This document shows, one piece after another, positions 1 to 13,015 of a stretch of 64,000 nucleotides of DNA. The DNA lies in NCBI GenBank assembly GCA_946406115.1, contig OX291561.1, positions 7,556,273 through 7,620,272 on the forward strand, written 5' to 3'. This DNA comes from Apoda limacodes (taxonomy: Eukaryota > Arthropoda > Insecta > Lepidoptera > Limacodidae). A model generated the notes under the pieces. It ran no database searches. It was not told where the DNA came from and saw nothing but the letters and a program-made list of their open reading frames with translations. Position numbers and translations under genes: made by a program. Within the stretch, counting starts at the first letter, position 1. Each line of letters opens with the position of its first letter.

Positions 1-1
1 G

Positions 2-142
2 GATACCCTGGGAGCTTATTGGGAACAGTGTCGAGCTATTCGGAGACTGGATCTGACTTACCTCCCGAAACTCGTGAATGTACTTGCATACATTTTTCTC
101 TCAAATTCCAGAGTCCGAATAGCTCAAAACTATTACCAATAA
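2..142 (+). other. Possible 3'-terminal coding exon (partial, uncertain)
   Basis: An open frame enters from the left edge and runs 46 codons to a TAA at 140-142. It has a protein-like composition (it includes the stretch TYLPKLVNVLAYIFLSNSR) and no internal stop. I do not recognise the family. It could be the last exon of a plus-strand gene lying mostly outside the window, or a chance open frame. On the minus strand the same stretch holds a good donor-like GTAAGT near base 60, so a minus-strand exon is an alternative reading. Confidence 0.15.
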
Positions 143-3100
143 TCTCCCTGAGGAGAGAGCTGAGAAAAGCATAAAACCTGCTGAACGTTCCCGAAGCGCC
201 CGCGTAAAGTAATTAGCTACTGAATTATTAAACGAACTTAAGGGTATACCGACAACTTGATTTATATACAAAATTAATTTGCCATAATCTTTCAAGTTCC
301 GTGAATTACACTTTGTATTTTGATTTTGAAAAAAAATTAAGTGCTCGTGGTTTTTGGTCTCATGAGATTCTAAATACCCATTATTTTTTTTTTATATTGT
401 TTTGAAGTTGCTCTATCTTAAAAATATTAAAAAGCCATAACGGCTTATCACAATCGCATGAAACCCAAAACGGCGAGCTCTTAAATTTTTAGTTCTTTTT
501 TTGAAATCAAAAGTGAAATTTAGAGAACTACAGAGATTTTTAAAAAATTCATAATGTATGAAAACAATCTGCGGCTTTTAACCCATAATAAGATACCTCT
601 AATCTCAATGCCGACAAAAAAAATGTGGTGATGTAGTTTTAGATCAGGATAAACAATGAGCTCGATCCACTGAATAAGTTCATTCGCTTATAATTTCGAG
701 TTATAATTGAGAAACTGAAAAGTCCAAAAACTTCGTGGTTTTTCAGCTGTCCGTCAAAAATTTGAGATGCATTATTACGTTCATATTTATTGGACGGCAA
801 AATACTAATTTGCTTACAATAAATAATAATAAACAAGTTAAATTTAGTCAATTACCAAGAATTTTATAACAGCTACCGTGAAAAGGTTATATAAACCGTG
901 ACATCATGACAAACAAATGCAATATAGTTAGATACCTTCTACCGAGTTACTTAGTCCAACATCCGTCTACAGGACATTAGGTCTCATCACATTCCATCAC
1001 AAGCACAGTCATTATAGACGTCTAATGCGCGTCACACGCCGCGACAACAAAACTTGTGACAGTGTGTGTTGATAGTTGATTAGTATGCGTAGGCGAAGCG
1101 CACGCGCAGCTCCGTATTTACGCCGGCGCCCCCTACTACCGCGCTCACTCATGCGCCACTAGTCCTGCAGATCACACGTCCCCACCACACAGCTTCAGAA
1201 CCAAGTGACAGTTCCCAAACATGTGCCAGTGACTGAACAGTGATCAAAGAAAAATAAACTAAACTATAATCTAAAAAAAAAACATTAAATAGTGAAGTGA
1301 CTTATACGTCGTGTGATGTGCTGAAAAGGGTGTTCCAAGAAGTGTATCACAACCGCAGCCTCAACCGTTATCAATCAATGTAAGCTTCAGTTTGTTTACA
1401 AACAATCTATCGTTTCTAAATTCAAAATTTTAAAATAATCGACCATCAAAACTACGGGGTGTATTGTTAGGTCCCCGACCCAGATCTCACGCAGCCAAGA
1501 CACAAGCCCCGGCAACAATAAGAATCCAGTAACAATGCAAGTCGTATCACGACACAAAATATTAAAGTCAAATTTTCACAGAGCTCAGCCTTCGATATGA
1601 AACTCAATGACGCGCGATAGAAACACCCGTGAGAACAGACAGACAAAACAAAAGTGTTCCCAATGTGTTACCATATATTTAACTTATAAAAGATTACTTA
1701 ATCAACGAAAAATGTAACTAGTTTGTGCTTCAGTTTTTATACGTGTTTCATATACATTAATAATCTTGCGCCCCCGCGTGCAGGAGTACAACCAGCTTTA
1801 TAAAAAAAAATATAAAGTTAATCCCAAAATCGTGCGTGGGCTTATGAATGAATGAATCAAATTAATAATTTTACTCTTGCCAAGTTGTTGTTTTATCATT
1901 CGCCCATAAAATAGACTAAAAGTTGCTTTAACAAAAGAGAAAAAAATCCCGAACGTAATAGCATGCACAGTAAAAACAATTTTAATAGTAGAATCAGAAC
2001 TGATAGTTATTGAATTCCATAATAACTTGAAGAATAAAACGCATTAGTCATCCAACAAGTCAGGCATTGTTTTCTAAATATTAACGTCTTTACGTCTGTT
2101 ACTAACCATAAACATAATACATTAGATATACTGTTTCAATTGCATTTTAATGTAAATAAGCTAATTTATTTAATTTAATCATAATCAGTGACGTTTTTAT
2201 AACGGAATTTTAAAAATTGCAGAAACGTGTGCAAAATAAATATAAATACGTGACGCTTTGTGCTACCACGGACGCAGTATTTATTACGTGACTATACAAA
2301 TACCGCTAGCTAAACCCGTGCATAATCTTTTACATTATGTCACGTATTAACCACATTAACATTCAAACGTTAAAACAATTTAATTTTTATAAATGGAAAA
2401 AATAAAAACGGGCCTAGTTCTGTGGTTTAATTGATTTTCTTTTCTGTCACATATTACTTGAATTATTATTGTTGAACCGGTAGATAAAAATATACAAAAA
2501 AAATACAAAGAATTGAATTTTATAATGTGATAAAATCTCGCGATGTAGAGTATACGCACCGACAATCAGATCCAATACAAAGATAATTTCAAAGCTTAGA
2601 CGTTACTCGCAGCGATTGATACTTAGATTATATCTGTTATATCATAAATAAATTGACTTCTTCCGATTAACTATTAAGTAGATGGGGTTTCGAAAGTGTT
2701 ATTGGCCTATGCGAGACTGATATATGTTTTCCTCATTACATCATAGTTAAAGATTAACAAATAATTCAAGCGCATATGCATACGAAACACACATAGTTTC
2801 TCATGGATACAATCTTGCCTTGCACTAAACATTTCCGTCTGCTAATTCGACAATAAATAATTAAACACAATAATTAACTCAGCTAGGTCATTACGTGTGG
2901 GAAAAATAAATAACAATTAAACGGGCGGATACAAAAAAAAAATATGGAAAATCCTGCAATAAATATATCCGCGAAACCCGCTGTAAGTTTCGAAACATCC
3001 GAGATTAATACAATTCAATTAAATAAAAAAAAAAATTAATACAGACCAATAAGCCCTATAGGCACAAATGAAACTAAAAACATTTGCATCGAATTGCTAA

Positions 3101-6100
3101 TATTTAAGGAATGTCTCTTGTGACATTAAATCATGACAACAGTTATTTAGGCGGTTCTGCTACATGAATAGAAAGTAGGTGAGAAATGTACCGGTACAAC
3201 AAATACACTAATAATTATAACAAAATGGAAGCCTGTCTCTATGTATGTAAATCATAAGGTCAATAGAAACACCGTTGTAAATGTCATACCTATTATTCAA
3301 TAACGAGATTTATGAGGATATCAAGACGTCGATTCAACTTTACATCCGCCACAACTAATAATGTCATCTACTTTTACCTTGACTTTAAACGAACATAAAT
3401 CAGAGAGTTCAAGAATAAAATGTAATATTAATATCTGCGTCGCTGACTCAAAGGAAATTTACATTGCGAGGCGTTCTTTTAAATGTTATATGGAAACAAG
3501 TGTCGAAGTAATGGAGTACGGCCTCGGTCTATTTCACACAAAATTTGACAATAATAATGTGTCAGTACAACCAGAAACCGCATTGCTAAATTAGTCTCAA
3601 CAACCCACTAAGTCGTGTTGACATTTTACCTAAATTCGGAATTTTCCTGCAAAGTATATATGGTATAGTGAGCATTAGACTATAAGCAAAGATTACGTCA
3701 GATGTCCACCAATCAGCCAACAAAAACTCGCATCCGGTTCCAGATAAGTGCAACAAAAAAAGAGTAATACTACCATGTCATGTTGTTTAAACCTGCTATT
3801 TCACTACGATAGCAAGCAAGGTCTGCGGAAACCATGTAGCGGAGAAAACAATGTATAATGCAAGTTTTTAAGTGTGTAGAAACGCAATTGTCGCGTCTTG
3901 GCAAACAATAGACCAGCCAGAGCGGAGTCAGCGTTGACATTTGCTCAAATAACAAACGAAGCAAAAATAGACTACATAAAAATGTTAACCTTCAATTTAA
4001 TTGCAGTAAACTGTGATCAGATATCAAAACGGCTGTAAAGATTGCTCAAAAAGTTGCCAAATACGCTATTAAAATATTTAGCTTTCCTCGTACGACTCGG
4101 GGCGAAGGACTCGGGCGCAATCTAAGGTTGCCTATTTATCCGCCACGCTCCGAAAACCACCAAAAGGTAACACCAGAACAGCGGAAAATTTTGAAATATC
4201 TTGCACAAGAGACGTCTATATTAAACAATACAGAACTAACTAATACGCCATTATCTGTCTAAAATCAGTTAATTGATGTTTACCACATAACGTGATACAT
4301 GGAAACCCACTCAGCGTTGGCGGGAACCAAAGTAAGTGAGATAGATAAATTACATACATCACTTACCGCTTCAGATTAAGTACAGAGATGATTATTAGAA
4401 AAGAAGACTTACCTGTAAATAAAAACAAAATATCACATATAATAGAATAAAATAAATCACATAATTAAATGGAACGCGACAGTAACAAGTTCAAAAAGTT
4501 AACGAGACACGTACGTTGCACAGCTCATTTACTTTGGAAAAGTTTTAGGTTGTAAAATTTCGTGATGCGGTAACGGTAATTGTGGATGGACGACATAAGA
4601 GATAATAGGGCATAACATAGAATATCATTGTTAGATAATTATAATAAAAATGGATACGACCATTCTCGGAAATTACGAAACAATGAAACTCGAAAGTTGT
4701 GAAGTAGCTAAAGAAAATTACAACAATGGTGCAAGTGTCATATCTTATTTCGAGCGTACTACTACTAAAAGCTGCATATATTTGGTACATTTAATTTAAA
4801 CATAATAATAGTCATTTATATACGTTAATAATTCGAACTATAATTCGAAAAAGAAAATTGAATGTTTTTACTATCTTTTAAATAATGTTATTTTTATTGT
4901 GCTGTTTTTATTTTTTTAATCTAGGTATCAGTATCATCGATTAATATATAAATATTTAGTGTCGAATCTCTAATTTTAATTTTAAATTCCGAAACGTGCG
5001 CAAAACAACAAATAACACAATTTAATTTATTCATAATATTCAATGAAATGCACATTGTATATCAAACACGTCACCTTGAAGAATTCAAAGGCAACATATA
5101 ATATAAATCATAAGCCTGGCAACAATAGAGCAAATGACAGAGCGTATAGAAATACTGTGAAATATTTCAACGTAAAGAAGGCGCGTGCTCACAGCACGAC
5201 TCTACCTAGTCACGACTTTGAAAATCGATCCAATTTTAACAATCGACCTTAACATACCAGAAGTGATACTAATATGAATGACACAACAATATCTAGAATC
5301 GATATAATAAACAAGACCAAATGGGACACTACTATTTTTAATATTGCTTATTGTTATTATAAAGTTATTAATGACGCAACTTGCATTCGTTAAACATTTA
5401 CAAAGACATTAATCTGTCATATCCACAACTCATTTCTAACCGAGAATGTATAATCTAATTCAAACTTAACATGAGGTGAAGACACCAAACATTCTCACAT
5501 TAATATTCAAGGCTTAGTTAACGAGTAGACCTTAAAAAAAAGAGATAAACATTTCGTTACTTAGTATTTTTATGGTGGATACTAGTAAATGTATGCTAAA
5601 TGAGTAAGCTATTCAGGTAGCCTAGATGACACTACATTCAAGCTCGGCCAGGTTACGTGATGGGCTCGCCTTGACCGCTGACGACTTCTAAGACGGTGGA
5701 ACTGCAAGCCCTGACACAAATACATTTCTGATATTCAATAGCGAAACTTAACAATAATTGTTTGACATTAATATGAATGCAAAATCGTATTTTCGAATTA
5801 ATTAAATTGAACATCAATAATGATATGATCATCAAATAGATAATTGAATACAATAATGAAATAAAAGCAATAAAAGAACCGTTAAAGCTATTATATCCGT
5901 TACAAACAAAAGGTTGCACCGCGAGCTTAAAAGATAATCGCACTCGCGTCAGAATAAAAGCATAGGTAATCAAAATGTAGATCAATCAAAAAGGCACACC
6001 CTCGATCATTAGGGCTAAATCAATTATTTCAGTATTGTAAAAATATTGTTGATTAAACTAGTTTTATAGGTGAAGAAATGTAAATAGCATCTCAGGATGA

Positions 6101-8740
6101 AATTATCTTGTCTGATCAAAAGAAATTGTTGTAATTGCTTGTCACATTTATTGAATTTAATTTTATTACAATATGAGGTAATACATTTTACAATCGAAGT
6201 TTTAACTTTCTTGCCAGCCCTCTCCAGCCATTAGTGACATGAACGTGCAATCTCAATAACTGTATTACTATATTAATGCCGCTTTTACAATTCTAAACGT
6301 TCCAAACGTTTTAAACAATTATTCGAGGCACGTGTCGTGTTATTTTAACTGACTACACTTGTATTATACAAGAGTGTGTACATAATGGTATAATTTGTAC
6401 TGCTCGGCGATCCCAATGCCACAGTTGGTTGCAATTCGTTACGGTTGCGAAACCATACACGAACACGGCGACAAACCAGACACAAGCTTATACACGTACA
6501 ACGCTTTTTTTGTAGTAAAATCTATTGGAGCAATTAATTTCAATTACATTTCTGAATTTCAACATACTGTGTTAAAAAGGTTGCATTATAAAATATATTT
6601 ACGTTCAATGACCATTAAAAACCAATAACAGCAAAATTACGAAATCTAATAAGTAGATGGCAGTTATAAATGGACGCCAACAAGCGTAGGTTTTCCGCAA
6701 ATTCAAGGAGATCAATGCATGCAATTACTTCGCTACAACCATGGTTAGATTAGCAGGCTCGGCTTCGTAATTACAAACCAATCACTGATATATCCCGGTA
6801 ATAACTTAAACATAGAGTGTGCTTCTAAAGTGCTAAAGTAAAAGCAATTGGAAAGCGTTAAGTAAATACATGTGAAACTTAGCAATCTTTACAGCCTAAT
6901 GTCTGAACTGGTGACAAGCAATACAAACAAAGACCAATGGAAAGTGAAAGAACGAACTGCAGCAAGCGCTGAATACAAATCGACACACTGCCTCAACCGT
7001 GTTTCCCAACATTATGTTAGTGAAAGAGAACGTAAAGAAAGTCTTCAGACAAATGGGATCGGACATTCAATAGATATATCTCTTAGAAGACACATAAAAC
7101 ACGACAACTTGGCCGACTTGTGTTGTTCAAAGGACAAACCACAACTACTATTTGTTACTGTATTGTTGACCGCAAAAATATCGGGCACTCTGCCGCCAAA
7201 CGACCTTGCCAGATGCTTTAATTTCCATTGGTCATTTTAAGTAACAAAGGACAAAATTTACTCCAAACGAGCTAGAATTCTCGAGGCGATATAATTTGTT
7301 CTCACAGTTATACGAGAAATCACAATGAATCGACAAGAATAAAATATAATTAGGCCAGTGCACTTATTTTGTTTCTTAGTTAGCTTGTTATCGGATTCGG
7401 AAAGCATCAACAGCCGGTGGGCGTTATGCAAGCGTTGCTCAACATAGCCCGCTGCGACGCCAGTAAAACATGTTCTCAAACTACTATTACCCCAATCAAG
7501 GTTAAGCAGGTATTCATTGAATCATTCACATGTCTAATGAACATGAAATCGTACGACATCAAAATTGTTAATATCCGTAAAATTAAAAAGTCAAAACGTT
7601 AACCTATTGAGGTAATATTCGCATCAATCTGTGTTACAATCGAAACCAATTAAAAGTCTAATGGAGTACAATAAAAATTTTGTAAGGCGTGTTCAGTGCA
7701 AGACAAAATTTCTTGAGGTTACTGGTCTGTGGGTATACAGCTTTACACAACTACAGGGCAGGTTAATGTGGCAGGCTTATCGTTGTTGAGATCAAGTTAG
7801 TTGACCGAGCCTTTCACGGAACCCTGGCACGCCCACCGGACACTGCGGGCGACTTCGCCTTCGCTGCCCTAACCGCTCTATTTATGCAATTATTCCGTTA
7901 GATATCATTTGCCTTTCGGCTCTTTCCGATCAATTAACTCACGGTTTATTCAGTTATAGTGGGATACATATCTGTGTATCTGCGTTTAGTATTTTGTAAC
8001 CCTTGTCACAATATATCGACTATATTTTATGCTGTGTTGTTAAAAACTCGCGCTGATTTATTAGATAGAATAAATGAGACTGCCTTTATAATACATTTTT
8101 CTAAATAAAAGTGTGACAAGAATGTAGTTTCGTTACTCTTTCTCAAAATATTACATAATAATGCTCGTGCTGGTCGAAATAAAAAAATTGTCCGCTTCAT
8201 TGTTTCAAAACTTTTCTAAATTTCTGCGTTGTTTTGGCTACGGATAAAATGACAAATTCTTTAAGATTGATGTCGAGGTTCTACGAAGCAAATAGGTTTA
8301 CTTAAACAAAACAAAGCAAGACTCGTAACGGATGTTACAAACGGAATGCGAGAGTAAATTTGAGCATGACAGTTCGGTTTTTTTTTAGTATCTAGGCTTC
8401 GCGGCCTTCTTGTCGCGTGTTCATTATACGCCATTCAATTTCCAATTAATACGGCTGATTCTCAATGCCAGGCCGGAGTTGGTCGCTTCTAAAGACTTGA
8501 TAAAAGGCGGCCAGTGGCGCGCGGCGCGCCAGTACACTGGGAACTGGCCATTGGCCAACGTTTTTGTCACCGCCGGTCCTTTCACTTCGCGCGCTCATGA
8601 TCGATAAAAACAAATTTTTAAATAACAAAGAAAACCCTACCTAGATAGATGAGTCTATTAGTAGATACGTAGAATTTAATTAAGAATCAATATGTGTTTA
8701 GTGAACAATTTAACTAAAGTGATGTTTTTCAAACTTTCAG
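143..8740. other. Long non-coding stretch: likely 5' region and intron of the secreted-protein gene
   Basis: No open frame here has convincing protein character; the small ones are AT-rich chance frames. The right end is a good splice acceptor (TTTCAG at 8735-8740) directly before the ATG of the secreted-protein exon, so at least part of this stretch must be intron with one or more 5' UTR exons upstream. GC-rich patches lie at about 1080-1160, 7800-7880 and 8480-8600. They stand out from the AT-rich background and may be regulatory. Confidence 0.5.
880..1400 (+). promoter_or_regulatory. Candidate promoter and 5' UTR exon for the secreted-protein gene
   Basis: A TATATAAA box sits at 888-895. 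It is followed by a locally GC-rich stretch (about 1080-1160). A region free of long A/T runs ends in a donor-like CAAT|GTAAGC at about 1376-1382. This is the best candidate in the 8.7 kb upstream of the acceptor at 8740 for a first, non-coding exon. Direct evidence is only the motif set, so the assignment is an inference. Confidence 0.2.
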
Positions 8741-11700
8741 ATGGTGAGAGGGGCGGTGTCGGCGCTATCGCTGGCGCTGGCATGGGTTTGCTTCGCGCGT
8801 GCCAGTGTCCTTGTGCCCACCTACGTGCTGCCGCCCGAGTCTTTCTTGCGCGAGCAGCGCAGCCTCGGCACTCCTTCAGACATAGACCTCGCTGAATCAC
8901 AACGAACTATCAAACGACTCATCGGGGGTCATATGAAGATAAAATCTGAAAAGGAGTACGGCGACGCTAAAAATTCCTTAAGCTATGAAGACAAACATAA
9001 AAAGGCAAAGTTTGCGGGAATTATAGTACCGGATTTGTCGGCCAGCACCGTAGGATGGAATCAAGGTATCTGGGACGACGGAATGCTCATGTCCAGCGCC
9101 GGCGAAGGAAAAGACGCCGCAAAAATTAAGGAGGTTGACGAAGACAAGAAGACGTTGTCAGATCAGGTGGCCGAGGGCAAATATGGTTTAATACAGAATG
9201 AAATATTCGCTAAAGACCCGAAACGCCCAGGCATAGTTAGTTATGAAACAGACTCCGAGACGAGAGCGAAAGATAACTTACAGACTCTCGGAGGACTTAA
9301 AAAAGATGAAATATGGCTTGCCGAAGATCATTTACTAGTTTTAAAAGGTGGCTCTTTCCCGGAGCGTACTAAAGAAGCTGAAAATAATCCTTGGCCACCG
9401 ATTGACAACTACGAGGCGCCTAGAAGGCAAGTAAAATTACCGCAAAAACCTAAAATACCACCGCCCTTTCCGGTTCAACTCTCCGACAACGGACCGCTCG
9501 TCTTCCTCACACCCAACGGAAGTGTCCCAGCATCCTTTTTCCCTTCCTATCCTACAGGAGAAAGCGAAAGCTCTCTACCTCCATCGCCATACCCTTTTCC
9601 GCCGGGAGCGTCCTACCCCACGAGTGAAAATCAGGGAAACTCTTCTGCCGGGGGAACGTCGTTGCCAACTCCTCCGTTCCCATTCCTACCTGGGAATGCG
9701 AGCGAAGGTGCATTCCCCTACCCACCATCCATGAACGGCTCTTTTCCAGAAGGATATCCACCGGGCGCAGTATTCCTACCACCACCCAGCAACCAGTCAG
9801 ACCTGTACGACGAAGACGACCCTTCGATCTACTATCCGCCGCCTTACAATTTTTCTTACCACGCTGACTACAATAGCAGCGTACCAGCGGGACCTTTAGT
9901 GCCAGGAATAATACTGCCGCCACCACCAGATTTCTTCGCACCAGAGGAAAAGACTACAACACAGAAAGTGTTAACTACCACTAGGCCAAGCACTGTTTCA
10001 ACTTATTCAAGGCCTAAGACAACAATTAGGCGGCCATCGCCAACACCTTCGTTGCGTAATAAGTACAAGACGAGACCAACGACAACTGAATCCATTACAA
10101 CTGAGGCACCGTCAACATTAACAACACCATCGACGGTCGAGACAGTGACGGTGAACTCAAGAAAACCACAAAGAACACAAACACCACTCAGGGTTCCAGT
10201 TCAGACAGAAGAACTAACCGGACAAATCATAACTAAAACAGAGGAGCCAGTGTATAAAACCAGAACAAAACTTACATCAAAACCACTATCAGTTTATGTT
10301 ATTAATGAATATCCAGAACAAATTTACGATTCCAAAGCACCGAAAACATCGGGTAATCCTTATGTTGTATACAGTGTACCTGAAAACACACTAAACGAAG
10401 ATGGTCATGACACCTTTACATCGACTCCTGTACCACTACGAGCGTACTACTCCACGTCGCAAAACAGTAATATACCCACGACAAAACTAGAACCTATATA
10501 CAACGGGCAGCAAAATGACAACGCTGTAACGTCATTTTATTTCTATGAAGAACAACCAAAATCGTCACCGTCTCCAGCTTCATATTTCGATGGAAGAAAT
10601 TACTACAAGACGGTGCCATCTAATTCCGCAACTGCTCCACGGCAAAATCTAAAAGCTGTTAACGCTCAAACAGGCTTTAACCCAACAGTCGATGTCACTT
10701 ATGGTGCGATCGACCAGTCTGACCCGCTGTTCTTATGGCCACAGAAACAAGGTCCTAGGACACTCACTCAAGAGTATTTTAGCATTCAAAAGCCACAACA
10801 GCAGTCTGCATATCCCCTGCAACAAAAATTACGTCCAGATCCATTCTACCAACAAGTAAATGACATTCATAAGACAATAGAATTTTTCACGACAAAAAGA
10901 CCCAAGTCGCATTCACGCCGCCCACACGGGCAAAAACCAAAGATTGTTGCTTCAAGACCTGTATACGAATTTAGTTATCAATCAAACCCGAGGCCAGAGC
11001 AGTTTACTTTCCGTGCACCAAAGCTAGATCCTGAACCTTTCAGGCCCATGGTAAGCTACAGCAAGCCTTTTAACGTAGAAAATGAATTTAATGCAATCCA
11101 ATCATCGATTTCACCAGCGGGCTATGAACAATATTTGGTAGAAAACGTTCAAGTAACAACAGAGACGCCCACAGCTACCAAATATTATCCTAAATCTAAA
11201 CCGAGAGATGAATACGAAACGCCGATTAAAAAGAATGTGCGTACGAAGCAAGTCTTGAATCACATTTCGATACAAGATGAAAAGCCTATTGCAGTCCAAC
11301 ACACGAACGGCGTACCGAATACTACCCCAAATCCTATAAGTCACGGATACTATACAAAGCAAGACGAAAAATATTTTGATGACATCACAAAGAACTCCTT
11401 CGACATTTTTGGCAAAAAAATCGAAGACAGTGCACAAGATGTGAACGGTTTAGCTGTGACTCCACCTCTTGGAACGGTCAGAACACCCATAGACAACAAC
11501 ATCAATCTGGAATATGCCTATGAAATCGTCGAAGCTCAGAGTCCAAACCCACCATCGTTGGACCGAGACACATTGGTTAATGACCGATTCCCTCGTCCTA
11601 CTGTAAACTCAGACAGCGAACCCGTTCCCCCACAAGCAAATACAAAAGCAGAATTGGTAGAGCTACAGAACCCGGCCTCTTTAGCGGGAGACATGCTTGT

Positions 11701-12067
11701 AAACGATCGAGTACCGCGGCCGACAATAAATCCTGACAGCGAGTTTATCCCAATAGAGAACCCTGAATACCAGCCCGCACAGCGATACAGAGTTCAAAAT
11801 CACCAAAAACCACAATTCGCTGGGGAGCAGTACGATTTAAATAGGCCATCTTTAGCGGGAGATACTGCAGTGAATTACAGAAGACCTTTACCACCGGTCA
11901 ATCCCGACGCAGAGTGGATAACGCCGGTTAACTCGGCGGGAGAGGGCCGACCAGGATCGTTTGTATCGTACAGACTTCCCGGGGAAGGTGCACACGTATA
12001 CTTCCTGACTCCACAAGCGTCTCAGTCGACGCGGGAAAGGTATCGGTCACCCGGATACCGGCGGTGA
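8741..12067 (+). CDS. Secreted proline/threonine-rich extracellular matrix-like protein, 1108 aa
   Basis: A single uninterrupted 1108-codon frame. The ATG follows a splice acceptor (CAG at 8738-8740) directly, so the 5' UTR lies in an upstream exon; the stop is TGA at 12065-12067. Residues 1-21 form a typical signal peptide (basic start, hydrophobic core, ending ARA-S). Residues ~22-215 are charged and mixed, with a WLAEDHLLVLKGG segment. Residues ~230-410 are proline/serine/tyrosine-rich, with about seven N-glycosylation sites (NGS, NSS, NAS, NGS, NQS, NFS, NSS). Residues ~410-500 are threonine-rich and mucin-like. The rest is Q/P/Y-rich with many KP and RP pairs. Three related motifs lie near the C-terminus (starting at residues 939, 980 and 1037). 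There is no transmembrane segment and no chitin-binding R&R consensus that I can see. It is probably a cuticle or apical matrix protein; the precise family is unknown to me. Codon use is more GC-rich than its surroundings. Confidence 0.9.
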   Translation: MVRGAVSALSLALAWVCFARASVLVPTYVLPPESFLREQRSLGTPSDIDLAESQRTIKRLIGGHMKIKSEKEYGDAKNSLSYEDKHKKAKFAGIIVPDLSASTVGWNQGIWDDGMLMSSAGEGKDAAKIKEVDEDKKTLSDQVAEGKYGLIQNEIFAKDPKRPGIVSYETDSETRAKDNLQTLGGLKKDEIWLAEDHLLVLKGGSFPERTKEAENNPWPPIDNYEAPRRQVKLPQKPKIPPPFPVQLSDNGPLVFLTPNGSVPASFFPSYPTGESESSLPPSPYPFPPGASYPTSENQGNSSAGGTSLPTPPFPFLPGNASEGAFPYPPSMNGSFPEGYPPGAVFLPPPSNQSDLYDEDDPSIYYPPPYNFSYHADYNSSVPAGPLVPGIILPPPPDFFAPEEKTTTQKVLTTTRPSTVSTYSRPKTTIRRPSPTPSLRNKYKTRPTTTESITTEAPSTLTTPSTVETVTVNSRKPQRTQTPLRVPVQTEELTGQIITKTEEPVYKTRTKLTSKPLSVYVINEYPEQIYDSKAPKTSGNPYVVYSVPENTLNEDGHDTFTSTPVPLRAYYSTSQNSNIPTTKLEPIYNGQQNDNAVTSFYFYEEQPKSSPSPASYFDGRNYYKTVPSNSATAPRQNLKAVNAQTGFNPTVDVTYGAIDQSDPLFLWPQKQGPRTLTQEYFSIQKPQQQSAYPLQQKLRPDPFYQQVNDIHKTIEFFTTKRPKSHSRRPHGQKPKIVASRPVYEFSYQSNPRPEQFTFRAPKLDPEPFRPMVSYSKPFNVENEFNAIQSSISPAGYEQYLVENVQVTTETPTATKYYPKSKPRDEYETPIKKNVRTKQVLNHISIQDEKPIAVQHTNGVPNTTPNPISHGYYTKQDEKYFDDITKNSFDIFGKKIEDSAQDVNGLAVTPPLGTVRTPIDNNINLEYAYEIVEAQSPNPPSLDRDTLVNDRFPRPTVNSDSEPVPPQANTKAELVELQNPASLAGDMLVNDRVPRPTINPDSEFIPIENPEYQPAQRYRVQNHQKPQFAGEQYDLNRPSLAGDTAVNYRRPLPPVNPDAEWITPVNSAGEGRPGSFVSYRLPGEGAHVYFLTPQASQSTRERYRSPGYRR

Positions 12068-12560
12068 AACCAAAGCTAGTCTGTCATCGTCGCCTCCATC
12101 GCGACGTCTCGTGTAAATAAGCGCAAATGTGATGTTAAGTGTCCTAAGTTATAGGTATAAGTTACAAAAGACTAACGGGCAGATGCCTAAATTGCCATAA
12201 TATTTGAAATATGACTTTTGTTTACTATTTATGAACTCTCACGTGATTAGCGATATTGTTGTTAAACAAATAGACGCTTTGATATTTTATACTCCTATTT
12301 ATTAAATTATTATTGTTAAGACTGTGTGGTGCACGAATGCATATGTGTAGTAATTAATTTATTTATGTCAGTATTCGCAATGAGCCCTAGGAATGTTATG
12401 TATGATTGTGTTGTAAAAAGATTGACAAAATTGTTGTACAAAATAATAATAAATGTTGTTTACAAAAGAAAAGAAAGCAATTTGCTATTGTGATTTTCAA
12501 TGTAATGACAAAGAATTTAAAATTAAAAATAAAATATTGAAAATGTTCAATTTATATCAG
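12068..12560 (+). other. 3' UTR of the secreted-protein gene
   Basis: AT-rich sequence follows the TGA with no coding character. AATAAA signals occur around 12443-12452 and at 12528-12533. The distal one would give a 3' UTR of about 480 bases. Inference from motifs only. Confidence 0.45.
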
Positions 12561-12789
12561 AGTGTTTCTTTTCAACCCAAGTTAACTGTTTAACTGTGAC
12601 ATTGTTGGTCAATGCCGGTCAGGTTTCACTGGCAGATTATGCACAGTTAGCTAAACGCCTAGATTTACACAGCTTCGTGCGCAACTGATTTCGTATTGGC
12701 GTAATATGAGACGACCCCTGATTACAAAATTTAATGTTTGATATATTGATTGATAAATCTGACATAATTAATTGTATTTATACCCATAC

Positions 12790-13015
12790 TACTATTATAC
12801 ATGCAAAAGTGTGCTGAAATTTGGCACCAGGACAGTTGAAGAGACAGACAAAGCCATAGGTTTTTATTCCGGAAAATTACAAAAGTTTCCGCAGTAACCT
12901 AATTCTACGTCGACTTCTACCTATTCTACTCTCCGTATGATAATCAATTTCGGAATCCCACGCCATTAAGCGTATTAAGCGCAGGCGGAGCCGCAGGCTG
13001 AAGCTAGTTCTACAA
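12790..13015. repeat. Dispersed SINE/MITE-like lepidopteran repeat
   Basis: A moderately GC-rich block in AT-rich DNA with phrases common in lepidopteran short repeats (GTGCTGAAATTTGGCACCAGG; a tail with AGGCGGAGCCGCAGGCTGAAGCTAGT). A similar 3' phrase (GGCAAAAGCTAGTAT) ends the repeat at 46.85-47.29 kb. The family name is not determined. Confidence 0.4.

Noticed and set aside
3361..7602. Several 61-122-codon frames on both strands upstream of the secreted-protein gene
   Set aside because: Composition is AT-driven, with no family resemblance and no supporting splice sites.
9552..9941. 129-codon minus-strand frame inside the secreted-protein exon
   Set aside because: Antisense shadow of a proline-rich coding region; codons for P, G and S on the sense strand keep the reverse frame open.
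11111..11437. 108-codon minus-strand frame
   Set aside because: Also a shadow of the secreted-protein exon; hydrophobic by chance with no motif.
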